Below, piece by piece: positions 7,918-17,330 of a DNA stretch of 64,000 bases. The notes under the pieces were generated by a model. The model was given only the letters and a program-made list of their open reading frames with translations. It was not told where the DNA came from and did not search any database. The stretch is taken from positions 186,575 through 250,574 of the forward strand of contig NZ_KQ959487.1 of assembly GCF_001552785.1 (NCBI RefSeq). The letters are read 5' to 3'. This DNA is from Atopobium deltae (GTDB lineage Bacteria > Actinomycetota > Coriobacteriia > Coriobacteriales > Atopobiaceae). Each line of letters opens with the position of its first letter. The stretch's first letter is position 1. Made by a program: the position numbers and the translations under genes.

Positions 7918-9567
7918 AATCGTCGCGGGGGGCTTGGGCGTGATGTCGTAGACCACGCGGTTAATACCCTCGACCTCGCTCACAACGCGGCTCGAAATCT
8001 TGCTCAGCACGTCGTACGGAAGCTTGGCCCAGTCCGCGGTCATGGCGTCGGTACTCTCGACCGCGCGCAAAATAATGGTGTGGCCGTAAGTGCGCTCATC
8101 GCCCATCACGCCAACCGAACGGATGCTCGGCAACACCGCAAAATACTGCCAGCAGGCGTGCTCGGAGTTGCGCTTACCCGTTTGCTCAAAGAGGCGCTGG
8201 TTGTAGGCATCAAGCTCTTCTCTGACGATAAAATCAGCGTCCTTGAGCGTCGTGAGTTTCTCGTCGGTAATTTCGCCAATAATGCGAATAGCAAGGCCAG
8301 GGCCTGGGAATGGCTGACGATACACCATGGAATCGGGCAGACCCAGCGCGCTACCCAAGGCGCGGACCTCGTCTTTGAAGAAGTGATCCAGCGGCTCGAC
8401 CAAATCAAAACGCACGCCTTCGGGGAAGGGAATCAGATTGTGGTGGCTCTTAATCGTGGAGGCCTTACCACCTGTTTTACGTGCGCCGCTCTCGATAATA
8501 TCGGGGTAAATGGTGCCCTGTGCCAAATACTTCACGCCATCGAGCTTTTGCGCTTCCTCGAAGAAGACCTTCCAGAACTCGCGGCCAATGATGCGGCGCT
8601 TTTTTTCGGGATCGGTTACGCCCGCAAGCAGGCGCGCGTAGCGCTCTTCGGCGTGCACGTGCACCAGCGGAATATCAAACTCGTGGGCAAAGACTTGCTC
8701 GACGCTTTCGGGCTCGCCCTTGCGAAGCATGCCGTGGTTAACAAACACGCAGGTCAACTGGTCGCCCACCGCGCGATGCACGAGTGCTGCGGTCACGGCG
8801 GAATCCACGCCGCCGCTCAGCGCCAGGATGACTTTATCGGAGCCAATGTGCTCGCGGATCTCGGCAACCTTTGCTTCGATAAGGTTGTCCATCGTCCAGT
8901 TTGGCTCAAGTCCGCAAATCTTAAAGAGGAAATTCGAAAGCATGGTTTGCCCGTAGGCGGTGTGATTGACCTCGGGATGGAACTGCGTTGCAAAAAGACG
9001 GCGCTCGGGATTTTCGTACGCAGCAATGGGGCAGGTCTCGGTGCTTGCCGTAAGCGTAAAGCCCTCAGGAAGTCTGTCGACGGCATCGCGGTGGCTCATC
9101 CACACGGTTTGCTCGTCGGAAGGCGTGCCTTCCAACAGCTGCGACTCACCGTGGCGCGTCAGAGTTGCGGGACCATACTCGCCCTTCTCGGTATGTGCAA
9201 CGCTACCACCGAGCGTGGCTGCCATGATTTGCTCGCCATAGCAAAAGCCGAGGATCGGCAGACCCAAATCAAAAATGGCGGGATCCATACTGGGGGCGTC
9301 TTCGGCATACACCGAGGCGGGGCCTCCCGATAAGATCACCGCTGCAGGTTCCATAGCCGCGAGCTCAGACGCCGAAATATCGCAGGGCACAAGCTCGGAA
9401 TATACATGCAAATCGCGGACGCGACGTGCGATGAGCTGACCATACTGTGCGCCAAAATCAAGAACGACAACACGCTGAGACGTGCTCGAGGTGCTTGACG
9501 CACATGAGGCGCTCGATCCGCTCGGGACGTTCGACGTGTTTGAAGTATGTGAAGTGCTAGAGGCCAT
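7906..9567 (-). CDS. guaA: GMP synthase (glutamine-hydrolysing)
   Basis: Converts XMP to GMP using ATP and glutamine. The GATase domain has the nucleophile Cys in LGFCYGEQ and the His-Glu pair in FHPEVNHT. The ATP-pyrophosphatase domain has SGGVDS. The dimerisation domain ends in KPPATIEWE, the usual C-terminus, so cassette insertion has left the gene intact. The ATG at 9567 follows AAAGGAG by 5 bases; an upstream in-frame start lacks a binding site. The 553-residue product carries a Ser/Thr-rich tail of about 30 residues ahead of QRVVVLDFGAQYGQ, which is absent from most homologues. Confidence 0.96.
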   Translation of the reverse strand: MASSTSHTSNTSNVPSGSSASCASSTSSTSQRVVVLDFGAQYGQLIARRVRDLHVYSELVPCDISASELAAMEPAAVILSGGPASVYAEDAPSMDPAIFDLGLPILGFCYGEQIMAATLGGSVAHTEKGEYGPATLTRHGESQLLEGTPSDEQTVWMSHRDAVDRLPEGFTLTASTETCPIAAYENPERRLFATQFHPEVNHTAYGQTMLSNFLFKICGLEPNWTMDNLIEAKVAEIREHIGSDKVILALSGGVDSAVTAALVHRAVGDQLTCVFVNHGMLRKGEPESVEQVFAHEFDIPLVHVHAEERYARLLAGVTDPEKKRRIIGREFWKVFFEEAQKLDGVKYLAQGTIYPDIIESGARKTGGKASTIKSHHNLIPFPEGVRFDLVEPLDHFFKDEVRALGSALGLPDSMVYRQPFPGPGLAIRIIGEITDEKLTTLKDADFIVREELDAYNQRLFEQTGKRNSEHACWQYFAVLPSIRSVGVMGDERTYGHTIILRAVESTDAMTADWAKLPYDVLSKISSRVVSEVEGINRVVYDITPKPPATIEWE

Positions 9568-9912
9568 AGATACTCCTTTGAAGGTTGTGACAAGCGAGCG
9601 AATATCCGTGCGTGGGTGCGGCGGTGCGCACACTGCAACATAGCAATTTTATGCAGCATATAAATAAAACGCTCGTACTCGCTATAATAAACGATTATAT
9701 GTGTTGAGACGACCATAAACGACTACGGAAACGGCTCATGTAAAACAAACGCATAAGTCGTTCGTTAAGATCCGAGAAGCCCGCAAGCTGGCGCCCACCG
9801 TGCTCGTACTCACTGTGTTCGTACCCACGGTGCTTGTACTGCACATGCCTGCACTGCACTTGTGCCAATCACGCTCGCACCACGGGATTCTCGGGACCTA
9901 AAGGAGCTTTTT
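9568..9912. promoter_or_regulatory. Divergent intergenic region of guaA and the LCP gene
   Basis: This 345-bp spacer is AT-rich around 9640-9720. TATAAT occurs on the plus strand at 9683-9688 and on the minus strand at 9694-9699, candidate -10 boxes for the LCP gene and guaA. Neither has a good -35. No purine operator or riboswitch is recognisable. Confidence 0.35.
9796..9840. repeat. Three tandem 15-bp repeats upstream of the LCP gene
   Basis: CACCGTGCTCGTACT, CACTGTGTTCGTACC and CACGGTGCTTGTACT follow one another without gaps (9796-9810, 9811-9825, 9826-9840). They lie 73 bases before the LCP start. They could be a minisatellite or regulator sites. Confidence 0.7.
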
Positions 9913-11418
9913 GTGTTTCGTAAGACTAAAAATACCGATGAAGCAGTCGCATCATCTGCAGCGCACAACACGCCAAGCACGACGCATGGCGTTTCTCGTG
10001 GTGCCGACGCCCTCAATCGCTACCAGCAGCTACGCAAAAAGCGCTCACGCATAAGCATCCTAAAGCGCATTCTTGCAGGTATTGGCGTTGCAGCAACGCT
10101 TGGTATTATCGCCATCGCACTGTACATCGGCTATATTAACGCAACCCTGCAAAGCGGTATCGATAAAAACCTCCTCAAGCAACTGCATATGACCGAGCCC
10201 GGCAGCACTTTTTACATGCTGCTACTTGGTGTCGATAAGGACCAGAATCGCGTCAACAGCAAGGAGTACGGCAAGGATCCGCACGCGTACCGCTCTGACT
10301 CGATTATGCTTGTGCGTGTGGATCCCAAAAATAAAAAGGTGACCTTGGTATCTATTCACCGCGACACGCTCGTGGAACTCAAGGGGCACGGCAAACAAAA
10401 GATTAATGCCGCCTATTCGATTGGCGGGCCTGCCTACGCGACTGAAGTGATTTCTAAATTTGCGGGTGTGCCCATCTCGCACTACGCCGACATCGACTTT
10501 GACAATTTTGTTTCCGTGGTCGATAGCATCGGCGGTATCGAGGTGACCGTTCCCAAACGCGTCAACGACAAGAAGGGCACAGGCGAGGTGGTCGAGGCTG
10601 GCAAGCAGGTGCTCAACGGCAAGCAAGCCTTGGTTTTGTGCCGCGCGCGGCACGCCTACGATGCCTATGGTGACGGAGACCTGTATCGCGCCGCTAACCA
10701 GCGCATGGTCATCTCGGCCATTGGTAAAAAGATTCTCGAGCTCGACCCCGTGAGCATGACCAATGCAATTGCTAAGCTTGCAAACGCCGTGACAACCGAC
10801 ATGGACGTGAACACCATTGTTGGTCTTGCAACGCAGTTGCGCGGTATTAATACCGAGAAGGACATCTATTCTGGCATGGAGCCTACGACCTCGCGTTATG
10901 TCAATAACACCTGGTACGAGATTTGCAACACGAGCGCCTGGCAAAAGATGATGCAGCGCGTTAACAAGGGACTTTCGCCTTACGAGCGTCCAGAAGATAA
11001 CCCCACCATTGGTATTGCGGGTGTTTCGGGGGGCTTTAGCAACACGCCGACAACGGGTAATGAATCGACGACGCCCAACGGTACCAACCCCAACGGTACC
11101 AACCCCAACGCCGCTGGCACCAATACCCAGGCGAATCGTTCGGGACGTGTGCGCGTCTTAAATGCTGCGGGAACAAATGGTCTTGCAGGACGCATTAGTG
11201 CGACTCTCAAAAATCGGGGCTTCAATGCAAAACCTGGTAACGCTAACACCACGTATAAAAAGACGATCATCGTGTACAACGGCGATAACGAGGCAACTGC
11301 CCAAGCCATTAATGATACCTTGGGTGGCGGCATTAAGGTTGTCAAGAATAACGGCCAATATGCCACAGATTATGACGTTTTCGTTATCGTGGGTGCCGAT
11401 AAGAGCAAGCAGCGGTAG
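9913..11418 (+). CDS. LytR-CpsA-Psr family cell-wall glycopolymer transferase
   Basis: A membrane-anchored protein that attaches undecaprenyl-linked anionic glycopolymers to peptidoglycan. A basic N-terminus and one membrane segment (about residues 50-75) lead to the LCP domain: MLLLGVDKD, YRSDSIMLVRVDP, LVSIHRDT and ALVLCRARH. A Gly/Thr/Asn-rich linker, including two NGTNP repeats (about residues 390-412), joins a C-terminal LytR_C domain. AAAGGAG lies 6 bases before the GTG at 9913, which gives 501 residues; the earlier in-frame ATG at 9862 has no binding site. It stands alone and converges on ychF. Confidence 0.9.
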   Translation: MFRKTKNTDEAVASSAAHNTPSTTHGVSRGADALNRYQQLRKKRSRISILKRILAGIGVAATLGIIAIALYIGYINATLQSGIDKNLLKQLHMTEPGSTFYMLLLGVDKDQNRVNSKEYGKDPHAYRSDSIMLVRVDPKNKKVTLVSIHRDTLVELKGHGKQKINAAYSIGGPAYATEVISKFAGVPISHYADIDFDNFVSVVDSIGGIEVTVPKRVNDKKGTGEVVEAGKQVLNGKQALVLCRARHAYDAYGDGDLYRAANQRMVISAIGKKILELDPVSMTNAIAKLANAVTTDMDVNTIVGLATQLRGINTEKDIYSGMEPTTSRYVNNTWYEICNTSAWQKMMQRVNKGLSPYERPEDNPTIGIAGVSGGFSNTPTTGNESTTPNGTNPNGTNPNAAGTNTQANRSGRVRVLNAAGTNGLAGRISATLKNRGFNAKPGNANTTYKKTIIVYNGDNEATAQAINDTLGGGIKVVKNNGQYATDYDVFVIVGADKSKQR

Positions 11419-11481
11419 AACTTACACGTTTTCTTGAAGGTAGACCATAAAACACTCCGCCATAAACCGAAAGGCTTTGAA

Positions 11482-11517
11482 TGCACCTCACAAAACTTTT
11501 TTGAATCGTGGGGTGCA
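11482..11517. repeat. Inverted repeat between the LCP gene and ychF
   Basis: TGCACCTCAC (11482-11491) pairs with GTGGGGTGCA (11508-11517) with one wobble across a 16-base loop. It sits in the convergent 286-bp gap, where a two-way terminator is expected, but no T-run follows on either strand. Nothing else recognisable is in the gap. Confidence 0.4.
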
Positions 11518-11704
11518 AAATGGGCGAAGAACCTAGAGTCGTAAAATTCTCAGCGCTACAGAATCATCGGAAACTTATCAAATAAGGCTATAGTGCTTCA
11601 ATATCCATCTGTACTTCGTAATTTTTTCACAGAGAAACCCTTACTAAAGGTTAGACACCATTAGCTTGAAAGACTTTGTTCAATGGTTGTAGCTGACAGT
11701 AAAG

Positions 11705-12769
11705 CTACACGTTAAATCTAAAGTGCATGATATCGCCATCCTGAACAACGTAATCCTTGCCTTCCATGCGCAAACGACCAGCGTTTTTACAGCCAGCTTC
11801 TCCATTGTAGGCAACGTAGTCCTCAAAGCTCGCAACTTCAGCTTTAATAAAGCCTCGCTCAAAATCTGAGTGGATCACACCAGCAGCCTGTGGAGCTTTA
11901 GCACCCACGGGAATAGTCCATGCCTTGACTTCCATCTCACCCGCAGTGAAATAACTTTGCAGTCCCAACAAAGAGTAGGCTTCTTGGGCCAGCGTCTCAA
12001 GTCCGCTTTTTTCCAAGCCGAGCGAATCAAGATACTCACGCGCATCCGCAGGGTCAAGGTCAGCAAGCTCTGCTTCTATCTCGGCACACACGGCAATCGG
12101 CTTTTGTCCATCCAGCATGTCGAGCTCAGTCTTTAAGCCATCTTCATCGGTGTTGGCAACATACAAAACGGGTTTCATCGTAAGCAAAAACAAATCATGC
12201 GCCGCGATCTTCTCGTCATCGCTCATATCCATCTGAGCGGCACGGTAACCTTCATTGAGCCATGCCTCCAACTTGCGAGCAATCTCGAGTTTGGACAGGT
12301 TGTCCTTATCGCGCTTGGCCTCTTTTTCGAGCTTTGGTAAGGCTTTTTCCAGCGTTGCCAAGTCTGCCAAAATGAGCTCCGTGTTGATAATCTCGACATC
12401 GGAAGCTGGATCCACGCGCCCCTCAACATGCACGACGTCGGGGTCTGAAAAATAACGAACAACCTGGCAGATAGCATCGGTCTCACGAATGTTTGCCAAA
12501 AACTGGTTGCCCAGGCCCTCGCCCGCATTGGCGCCTTTGACCAAGCCGGCGATGTCGACAAATTCCACGGTAGCGGGCACAATGCGCCCAGGATTCACGA
12601 TGTCGGCAAGGGTTTGCAGACGCGCGTCAGGCACATCAACAATGCCGACGTTGGGGTCGATCGTGGCAAAAGGATAGTTGGCGGCCAGCCCCGACTTACG
12701 CGTCAGCGCCGTGAACAGGGTCGACTTACCAACGTTGGGCAATCCTACAATACCTATCGACAAAGCCAT
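11705..12769 (-). CDS. ychF: Redox-regulated ribosome-associated ATPase/GTPase YchF (Obg family)
   Basis: The 354-residue length matches YchF/OLA1. G1 GLPNVGKST occupies residues 9-17, followed by DIAGLVKGA (G3) and the family's altered specificity loop ANTDE, linked to ATP preference. A helical region precedes the C-terminal TGS domain, which ends VVQDGDIMHFRFNV. YchF binds ribosomes and is implicated in translation fidelity and oxidative stress response. AAAGG lies shortly upstream of the ATG. It is the last gene before the convergent LCP gene. Confidence 0.95.
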   Translation of the reverse strand: MALSIGIVGLPNVGKSTLFTALTRKSGLAANYPFATIDPNVGIVDVPDARLQTLADIVNPGRIVPATVEFVDIAGLVKGANAGEGLGNQFLANIRETDAICQVVRYFSDPDVVHVEGRVDPASDVEIINTELILADLATLEKALPKLEKEAKRDKDNLSKLEIARKLEAWLNEGYRAAQMDMSDDEKIAAHDLFLLTMKPVLYVANTDEDGLKTELDMLDGQKPIAVCAEIEAELADLDPADAREYLDSLGLEKSGLETLAQEAYSLLGLQSYFTAGEMEVKAWTIPVGAKAPQAAGVIHSDFERGFIKAEVASFEDYVAYNGEAGCKNAGRLRMEGKDYVVQDGDIMHFRFNV

Positions 12770-12909
12770 CTTCGTGTACCTTTCTTATGCGTGCGCAGCT
12801 CTCGTGTGCAATAGCTTTCGCTTGCAGCAATCCCCGATCACGCAAACTCGCTTCAAGCTTGCTGCGTCATAATCACTTGAAATAGTCGCTGCTTAGTATA
12901 AGGGATAAA

Positions 12910-14646
12910 CTAGCGCACGTCCTCAGCGGCATCTCCTATATGCGAAATAACACGCAATCCCTGCCGAGAAGATCGTCGAGTTTGTCGAGCATGACCAATA
13001 ATTGCGGGGGCTGCGGAGGCCTTGTCGGCGTGTTTTTGGGTGCGCCCATTAGCACTCTTTTCGGCGCTCTGCTCGGCTCGCTCGTCGACGCATGCATCGG
13101 TGCGCTGATTAATACGCTTATCGGCAATATATACTAGCAGCGGTTCGTCAGGCGCGAACGCGGGCGCTGTGGTGGATGCTGATGTATTTTGGTTGGGCGT
13201 ACTGGGAGCGCTTGCTGAAGAGCGGCGCTGCACCTCGTTGGTATTCTCGTCAACACCAGCGGCAGCCGCGCCAGACGCGCTAGCATCATCACGCACCAGC
13301 TCACTCGAGGCAAGTTCGTCGGCGCCGTCTGCTAAGACGCGCAGGGCAATGCCCACCGAATGCGCCGTGACGCCCTTCTCGCCAGCATCGTTCATCAAGA
13401 CCTTAAAACTGCGCATAAGCTGCTGCTTTCCTTTTTGTGTCAGGGCATGCAGTCGCTCACGTTGACGAGCAAGTGCCGCTTCTTCTCGCTGTTTGACGGG
13501 GTCTTTGACGACAAGCGCCGCGGGGTCATACGGCTCCATAAACAGCGCGCCTGTAGGGCAGCTGCGCACACACGCGCTGCAGTCCATGCAGTAGATGGGC
13601 TCGACCGACACGCGCCCTCGATCGTTCATGTCGATGCAATGAGTGGGGCACACATCAACGCACAGATCACACGAGGTGCACTTAGTACTATCGCACACGG
13701 CGGTGCGCGGCGAAAAACGATCTGCCAGGCGCGGGTGATCTTGCAGCGCTTTGAGCAGCAGCTGTCGTTTTTGCACAATAGTGCGCTTGCGGCGCGATGA
13801 ACTCGTCTCGCCCGTTATACGCTCGAGCGACGTTTGCAGCTCGTCAATGCGACGGCCGTGCTCCTGCAGTTTTTGCTGCACGCTCACAGCGCCTGCAACC
13901 AACGGATTATGCATCGCGAGCATCGATTGCCCCGCCCGCAGCGCATTGTTCACAAATTGCTGACGCTCGTAGGAGCGCTTTTTAGCATGATTGAGTTTGC
14001 GTGGATTGGTCTCGAGACCCACGCTGCGACCCGAGAGCTTCTCGGCACGCGCAATATAAGACATGTAGCAGGCCTCGCCCGTGGTGGTACGACAGGTATC
14101 GCACACGCCCTTGGGCAAAAAGACAGACAGGTTGGAATAATCCACCAACACCGAGAACCACACCTCAGCGGGCACGGCCCCCACGCAGGGCAAAAGCACT
14201 TCGTTTTCGGCGGGGTGGCGGCGCAAGGCGCGGGTGCAGGTCACGTAGCACATCTCGTGCGTTGCCGCAGCCTCGACAATGCGGTCATACAGCTGGCGCG
14301 CCGAATGGTGCGAATCGGTAAAGGCATCCGTCGGACACGCTGCCACGCACAGACCACACTTGCGGCACGCGTCCGAAACGCTAATCGCGCTCTTCTCGAT
14401 AGTAATGGCCCCAACAGGGCAAACGCCCAAACAAGCCGAACACGCACCCGCATCGCGCGTCATGCAACGCGTGCAGGGAATGGTGTTTGCGCGGGGAGTA
14501 AATTTGTACGTATCGGGATTAAATGGAGTTTGTTGGCTGGAATCATCCAAGATGCGACCGAGCGCGTCCAACGGATTGGAAAGCGCGCTCAGATCGCTTT
14601 GCATATCTATGAAGCTGTCGAGAAGATCATGTCGTCCGTCAGCCAT
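12910..14646 (-). CDS. Multi-cluster 4Fe-4S ferredoxin-type protein, function unknown
   Basis: A 578-residue soluble protein with four ferredoxin-like cysteine motifs. The N-terminal pair contains CSACLGVCPVGAI and CRKCGLCVAACP (roughly residues 65-115). The second pair, CTSCDLCVDVCP and CMDCSACVRSCP, is around residues 335-385. More cysteines lie between (CYVTCTRAL, LLPCVGAVP, CDTCRTTTGEAC), suggesting a further metal site. The last 150 residues are Ala/Ser/Thr-rich and low-complexity. I recognise no catalytic domain. The start is 13 bases after the transketolase stop, with AGGAG inside that gene's end, so the two are probably co-transcribed. It may pass electrons in redox metabolism; that is inference. 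Confidence 0.75.
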   Translation of the reverse strand: MADGRHDLLDSFIDMQSDLSALSNPLDALGRILDDSSQQTPFNPDTYKFTPRANTIPCTRCMTRDAGACSACLGVCPVGAITIEKSAISVSDACRKCGLCVAACPTDAFTDSHHSARQLYDRIVEAAATHEMCYVTCTRALRRHPAENEVLLPCVGAVPAEVWFSVLVDYSNLSVFLPKGVCDTCRTTTGEACYMSYIARAEKLSGRSVGLETNPRKLNHAKKRSYERQQFVNNALRAGQSMLAMHNPLVAGAVSVQQKLQEHGRRIDELQTSLERITGETSSSRRKRTIVQKRQLLLKALQDHPRLADRFSPRTAVCDSTKCTSCDLCVDVCPTHCIDMNDRGRVSVEPIYCMDCSACVRSCPTGALFMEPYDPAALVVKDPVKQREEAALARQRERLHALTQKGKQQLMRSFKVLMNDAGEKGVTAHSVGIALRVLADGADELASSELVRDDASASGAAAAGVDENTNEVQRRSSASAPSTPNQNTSASTTAPAFAPDEPLLVYIADKRINQRTDACVDERAEQSAEKSANGRTQKHADKASAAPAIIGHARQTRRSSRQGLRVISHIGDAAEDVR

Positions 14647-14659
14647 ACAGTAAGCGCTC

Positions 14660-15634
14660 CTAGCGCAAGAACTTCTCGACCTCGGCCGTAATGCTGGGTG
14701 CATCAAAGCCGTAGTGACTCAAAAGCTCGAGGGCGGGACCCGACTGGCCAAACTCATCGCGCATACCAATGCGATGCACGGGTACGGGATGATGCTCGCC
14801 GAGTGTCTCGGCCACAGCGGAACCCAAACCACCAATGATGGAGTGCTCCTCGATGGTCACGACCTTGCCCGTCTTCGTGGCGCTTGCCACAATAAGCTCC
14901 TCGTCCAGAGGCTTAATCGTGTGGATGTTCACGACCTCGGCCGAAATGCCGTCTGCCTCAAGCGCGCGAGCGGCATCCAATGCTGCCGAGACCATAAGAC
15001 CTGTGGCCACAAGGGTCACGTCCGAGCCTTCGCGCAGCACAATGCCGCGGCCCAGCTCAAAGTGGTAATCGGGATTCGTGTTAATAACGGGCGCAGCCAA
15101 GCGGCCAAAGCGCATGTACACGGGGCCCTCGTACTCGTAGGCAGCTTTCACTAAAGCACGCGCTTCAATATCGTCGGAGGGGCATGCCACTACCATGCCA
15201 GGGATGGTGCGCATAAGCGCAAGATCCTCATTGCACTGGTGAGTAGCGCCATCTTCGCCAACCGAAATACCCGCGTGAGTGGCGCCAATTTTAACGTTAA
15301 GGTGCGGATAGCCGATGGAGTTGCGGATCTGCTCAAAGGCACGACCCGCGGCAAACATCGCAAAGGTGCTCGCGAAGGGAACTTTACCTGTGGTAGCAAT
15401 ACCAGCAGCAAGACCCATGAGGTTAGCCTCAGCAATGCCTGCATCCAAAAAGCGTTCGGGGAATGCTGTTTTAAACATGCCTGTCTTGGTGGCTTCCGCA
15501 AGGTCAGCATCCAAAACGACCACATCATCGTGCGCGTGACCAAGCTCGACGAGAGCATGACCGTAGCTTTCGCGCGTTGCTATTTTTTTAACGTTGGTAA
15601 CGTCAGGCTTGCCGCCAGGGATAACGTCGCTCAC
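14660..15634 (-). CDS. Transketolase, C-terminal subunit (operon 1)
   Basis: A 324-residue half-transketolase with the pyrimidine-binding and C-terminal domains. DAGIAEANLMGLAAGIA contains the glutamate that activates thiamine diphosphate, and GATHAGISVGEDGATHQ and EEHSIIGGLGSAVAE are typical. It pairs with the N-terminal subunit encoded just upstream to form the full enzyme, which moves two-carbon units between sugar phosphates. Its GTG start overlaps the upstream TGA (GTGA), implying translational coupling and equal amounts of both halves. Confidence 0.93.
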   Translation of the reverse strand: MSDVIPGGKPDVTNVKKIATRESYGHALVELGHAHDDVVVLDADLAEATKTGMFKTAFPERFLDAGIAEANLMGLAAGIATTGKVPFASTFAMFAAGRAFEQIRNSIGYPHLNVKIGATHAGISVGEDGATHQCNEDLALMRTIPGMVVACPSDDIEARALVKAAYEYEGPVYMRFGRLAAPVINTNPDYHFELGRGIVLREGSDVTLVATGLMVSAALDAARALEADGISAEVVNIHTIKPLDEELIVASATKTGKVVTIEEHSIIGGLGSAVAETLGEHHPVPVHRIGMRDEFGQSGPALELLSHYGFDAPSITAEVEKFLR

Positions 15635-16521
15635 AGCTGCTCTCCAATCTTCTCAAGCTCAAGAAGAGCCTGCTCGGCCTGCTCATCATTGGGGGCTTTT
15701 CCATGCCAGCCAACCTGGTTTTCCATGTACGAAACGCCCTTACCCTTGATGGTTTTGCAAATGATAGCAACGGGCTTATCCTTCACGGAATGTGCCTCGG
15801 TAAAGGCGGCGCGTAGTTGATCAAAATCGTTGCCGTCGACCACATTGATCACGTGGAAATTAAAGGCTTCGAATTTCTCGTCAATAGGATACGGAGGATT
15901 GACCTCAACAATGGTACCGTCAATCTGCAGGTTGTTATTATCGACAATCACAATCAGGTTATCGAGTTTGTGGTTACCTGCAAACATGGCAGCTTCCCAG
16001 ACCTGGCCCTCTTCGATCTCGCCGTCGCCCAAAAGCGCATAGACGCGAAAGTCGTCGCCAAAAATCTTCGCCGAGGTGGCCATGCCAACGGCTGCCGAAA
16101 TACCCTGACCCAACGAGCCCGTGGTCATGTCGACACCAGGTGTGTCATTCATGTTGGGGTGCCCCTGTAGCGTAGAGTTCACGTGGCGCAAGGTGATGAG
16201 CTCGTCCTTCGAGAAGAAGCCCTTCTCGGCCAAGGTGGCATACAAACCAGGTGCGCAGTGACCCTTCGAAAGCACGAAGCGATCGCGTGCAGGATCGTTG
16301 GGATTTTTGGAGTTGATGTTCATCTCGACAAAATATAGGTAGGTAAAAATCTCGGTCGCGGACAGCGAGCCGCCGGGATGACCTGATTTAGCTGCATGAA
16401 CGCCAACGATAATGCTTTTGCGAATCTCGTTCGCAAGTTTTTTGAGCGCGGGGGCATCCAGCGAGCGGCCGTCCGTTGTGCAACCGCCTGACGCGCAGGC
16501 ATCTAGCTGTTGTTTTTCCAT
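15631..16521 (-). CDS. Transketolase, N-terminal subunit (operon 1)
   Basis: A 296-residue thiamine-diphosphate-binding half of a split transketolase. It shows SGHPGGSLSATEI, LSKGHCAPGLYATL, TTGSLGQGISAAVGMA and the metal/diphosphate motif GDGEIEEGQVWEA...NNN. A Cys-containing N-terminal extension (about 25 residues) precedes the conserved part. GGGGAGCC lies before the ATG. It sits between the transaldolase-like gene and the C-terminal subunit in the PTS operon, fitting conversion of imported sugar phosphates through the non-oxidative pentose pathway. Confidence 0.93.
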   Translation of the reverse strand: MEKQQLDACASGGCTTDGRSLDAPALKKLANEIRKSIIVGVHAAKSGHPGGSLSATEIFTYLYFVEMNINSKNPNDPARDRFVLSKGHCAPGLYATLAEKGFFSKDELITLRHVNSTLQGHPNMNDTPGVDMTTGSLGQGISAAVGMATSAKIFGDDFRVYALLGDGEIEEGQVWEAAMFAGNHKLDNLIVIVDNNNLQIDGTIVEVNPPYPIDEKFEAFNFHVINVVDGNDFDQLRAAFTEAHSVKDKPVAIICKTIKGKGVSYMENQVGWHGKAPNDEQAEQALLELEKIGEQL

Positions 16522-16530
16522 GTGGCTCCC

Positions 16531-17217
16531 CTACGCCTGTGCGACAACTTTGGCCCAGTCGGCAGCAAAGCTTGCCAGGCCCTGGTCAGTCAGAGGGTGA
16601 TGCACGCATTTCTTCAGAGCACCAAAGGGTACGGTCACGATGTCGGCACCAAGCAGCGCCGCCTGGGTCACGTGATTGGGCGTACGCACCGAAGCAGTAA
16701 TGATCTCGGGGCCACCCTCCTCGTCCCAGTAGCCGTAGCTGTAGTTCTTCACGCAATCAACCACGGTCTCGAGCTGGGCTATGCCGTCGTCGGCGATGTC
16801 GTCAAAGCGACCAACAAACGGCGAAATGTAACGAGCGCCAGCACGTGCAGCGAGCAGGGCTTGCGTTGCCGAGAAGACCAACGTCATGTTAACGCGAACG
16901 CCGTGACGGACAAGCTCATGCGTTGCAGGAAGCGAAGCCTCGCAAATGGGGAGCTTTACCACGATGTTGGGAGCAAGTGCGGCAAGGCGAATGCCATCAG
17001 CAATCATCTCTTCGGTAGTCTCGGCCGTGGACTCGGCAGAAACGGGAACATCGTCGCCGACAATCTTGCAAATCTTGACCATATGATCTTCAAAATCTGC
17101 CAGCTTACCACCCGTACGAGCATACAAGCTCGGGTTGGTGGTGACGCCGGACAAAATGCCCCAGCTTGCGGCTTCTTCGATATCTTTTAGATCAGCTGTG
17201 TCGATAAAAAACTTCAT
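16531..17217 (-). CDS. Transaldolase-like fructose-6-phosphate aldolase (operon 1)
   Basis: A 228-residue member of the small TalC/FSA class I aldolase family. It starts MKFFIDTAD, followed by GVTTNPSL, and has the Schiff-base lysine in IVVKLPICE. GARYISPFVGR and IVTVPFGALKK also match. Family members either move dihydroxyacetone units between sugar phosphates or cleave fructose 6-phosphate, and sequence alone does not say which. An insertion near YSYGYWDEEGG is longer than usual. It lies directly upstream of the split transketolase, so the two may act in series. Confidence 0.88.
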   Translation of the reverse strand: MKFFIDTADLKDIEEAASWGILSGVTTNPSLYARTGGKLADFEDHMVKICKIVGDDVPVSAESTAETTEEMIADGIRLAALAPNIVVKLPICEASLPATHELVRHGVRVNMTLVFSATQALLAARAGARYISPFVGRFDDIADDGIAQLETVVDCVKNYSYGYWDEEGGPEIITASVRTPNHVTQAALLGADIVTVPFGALKKCVHHPLTDQGLASFAADWAKVVAQA

Positions 17218-17330
17218 ATGTCAATCTCCTTAACTGTTGAGCGACCGAACACAAGCGACGAAAGCCGCACCTGCGAAAAACCGTATCGCAGCGGTCGGCA
17301 GCGCCACAGCGCGCAGGTCGCACGGTTTAC

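Noticed and set aside
7834-9333. 499-codon plus-strand open frame opposite guaA
   Set aside because: Antisense shadow of guaA, which has all catalytic motifs.
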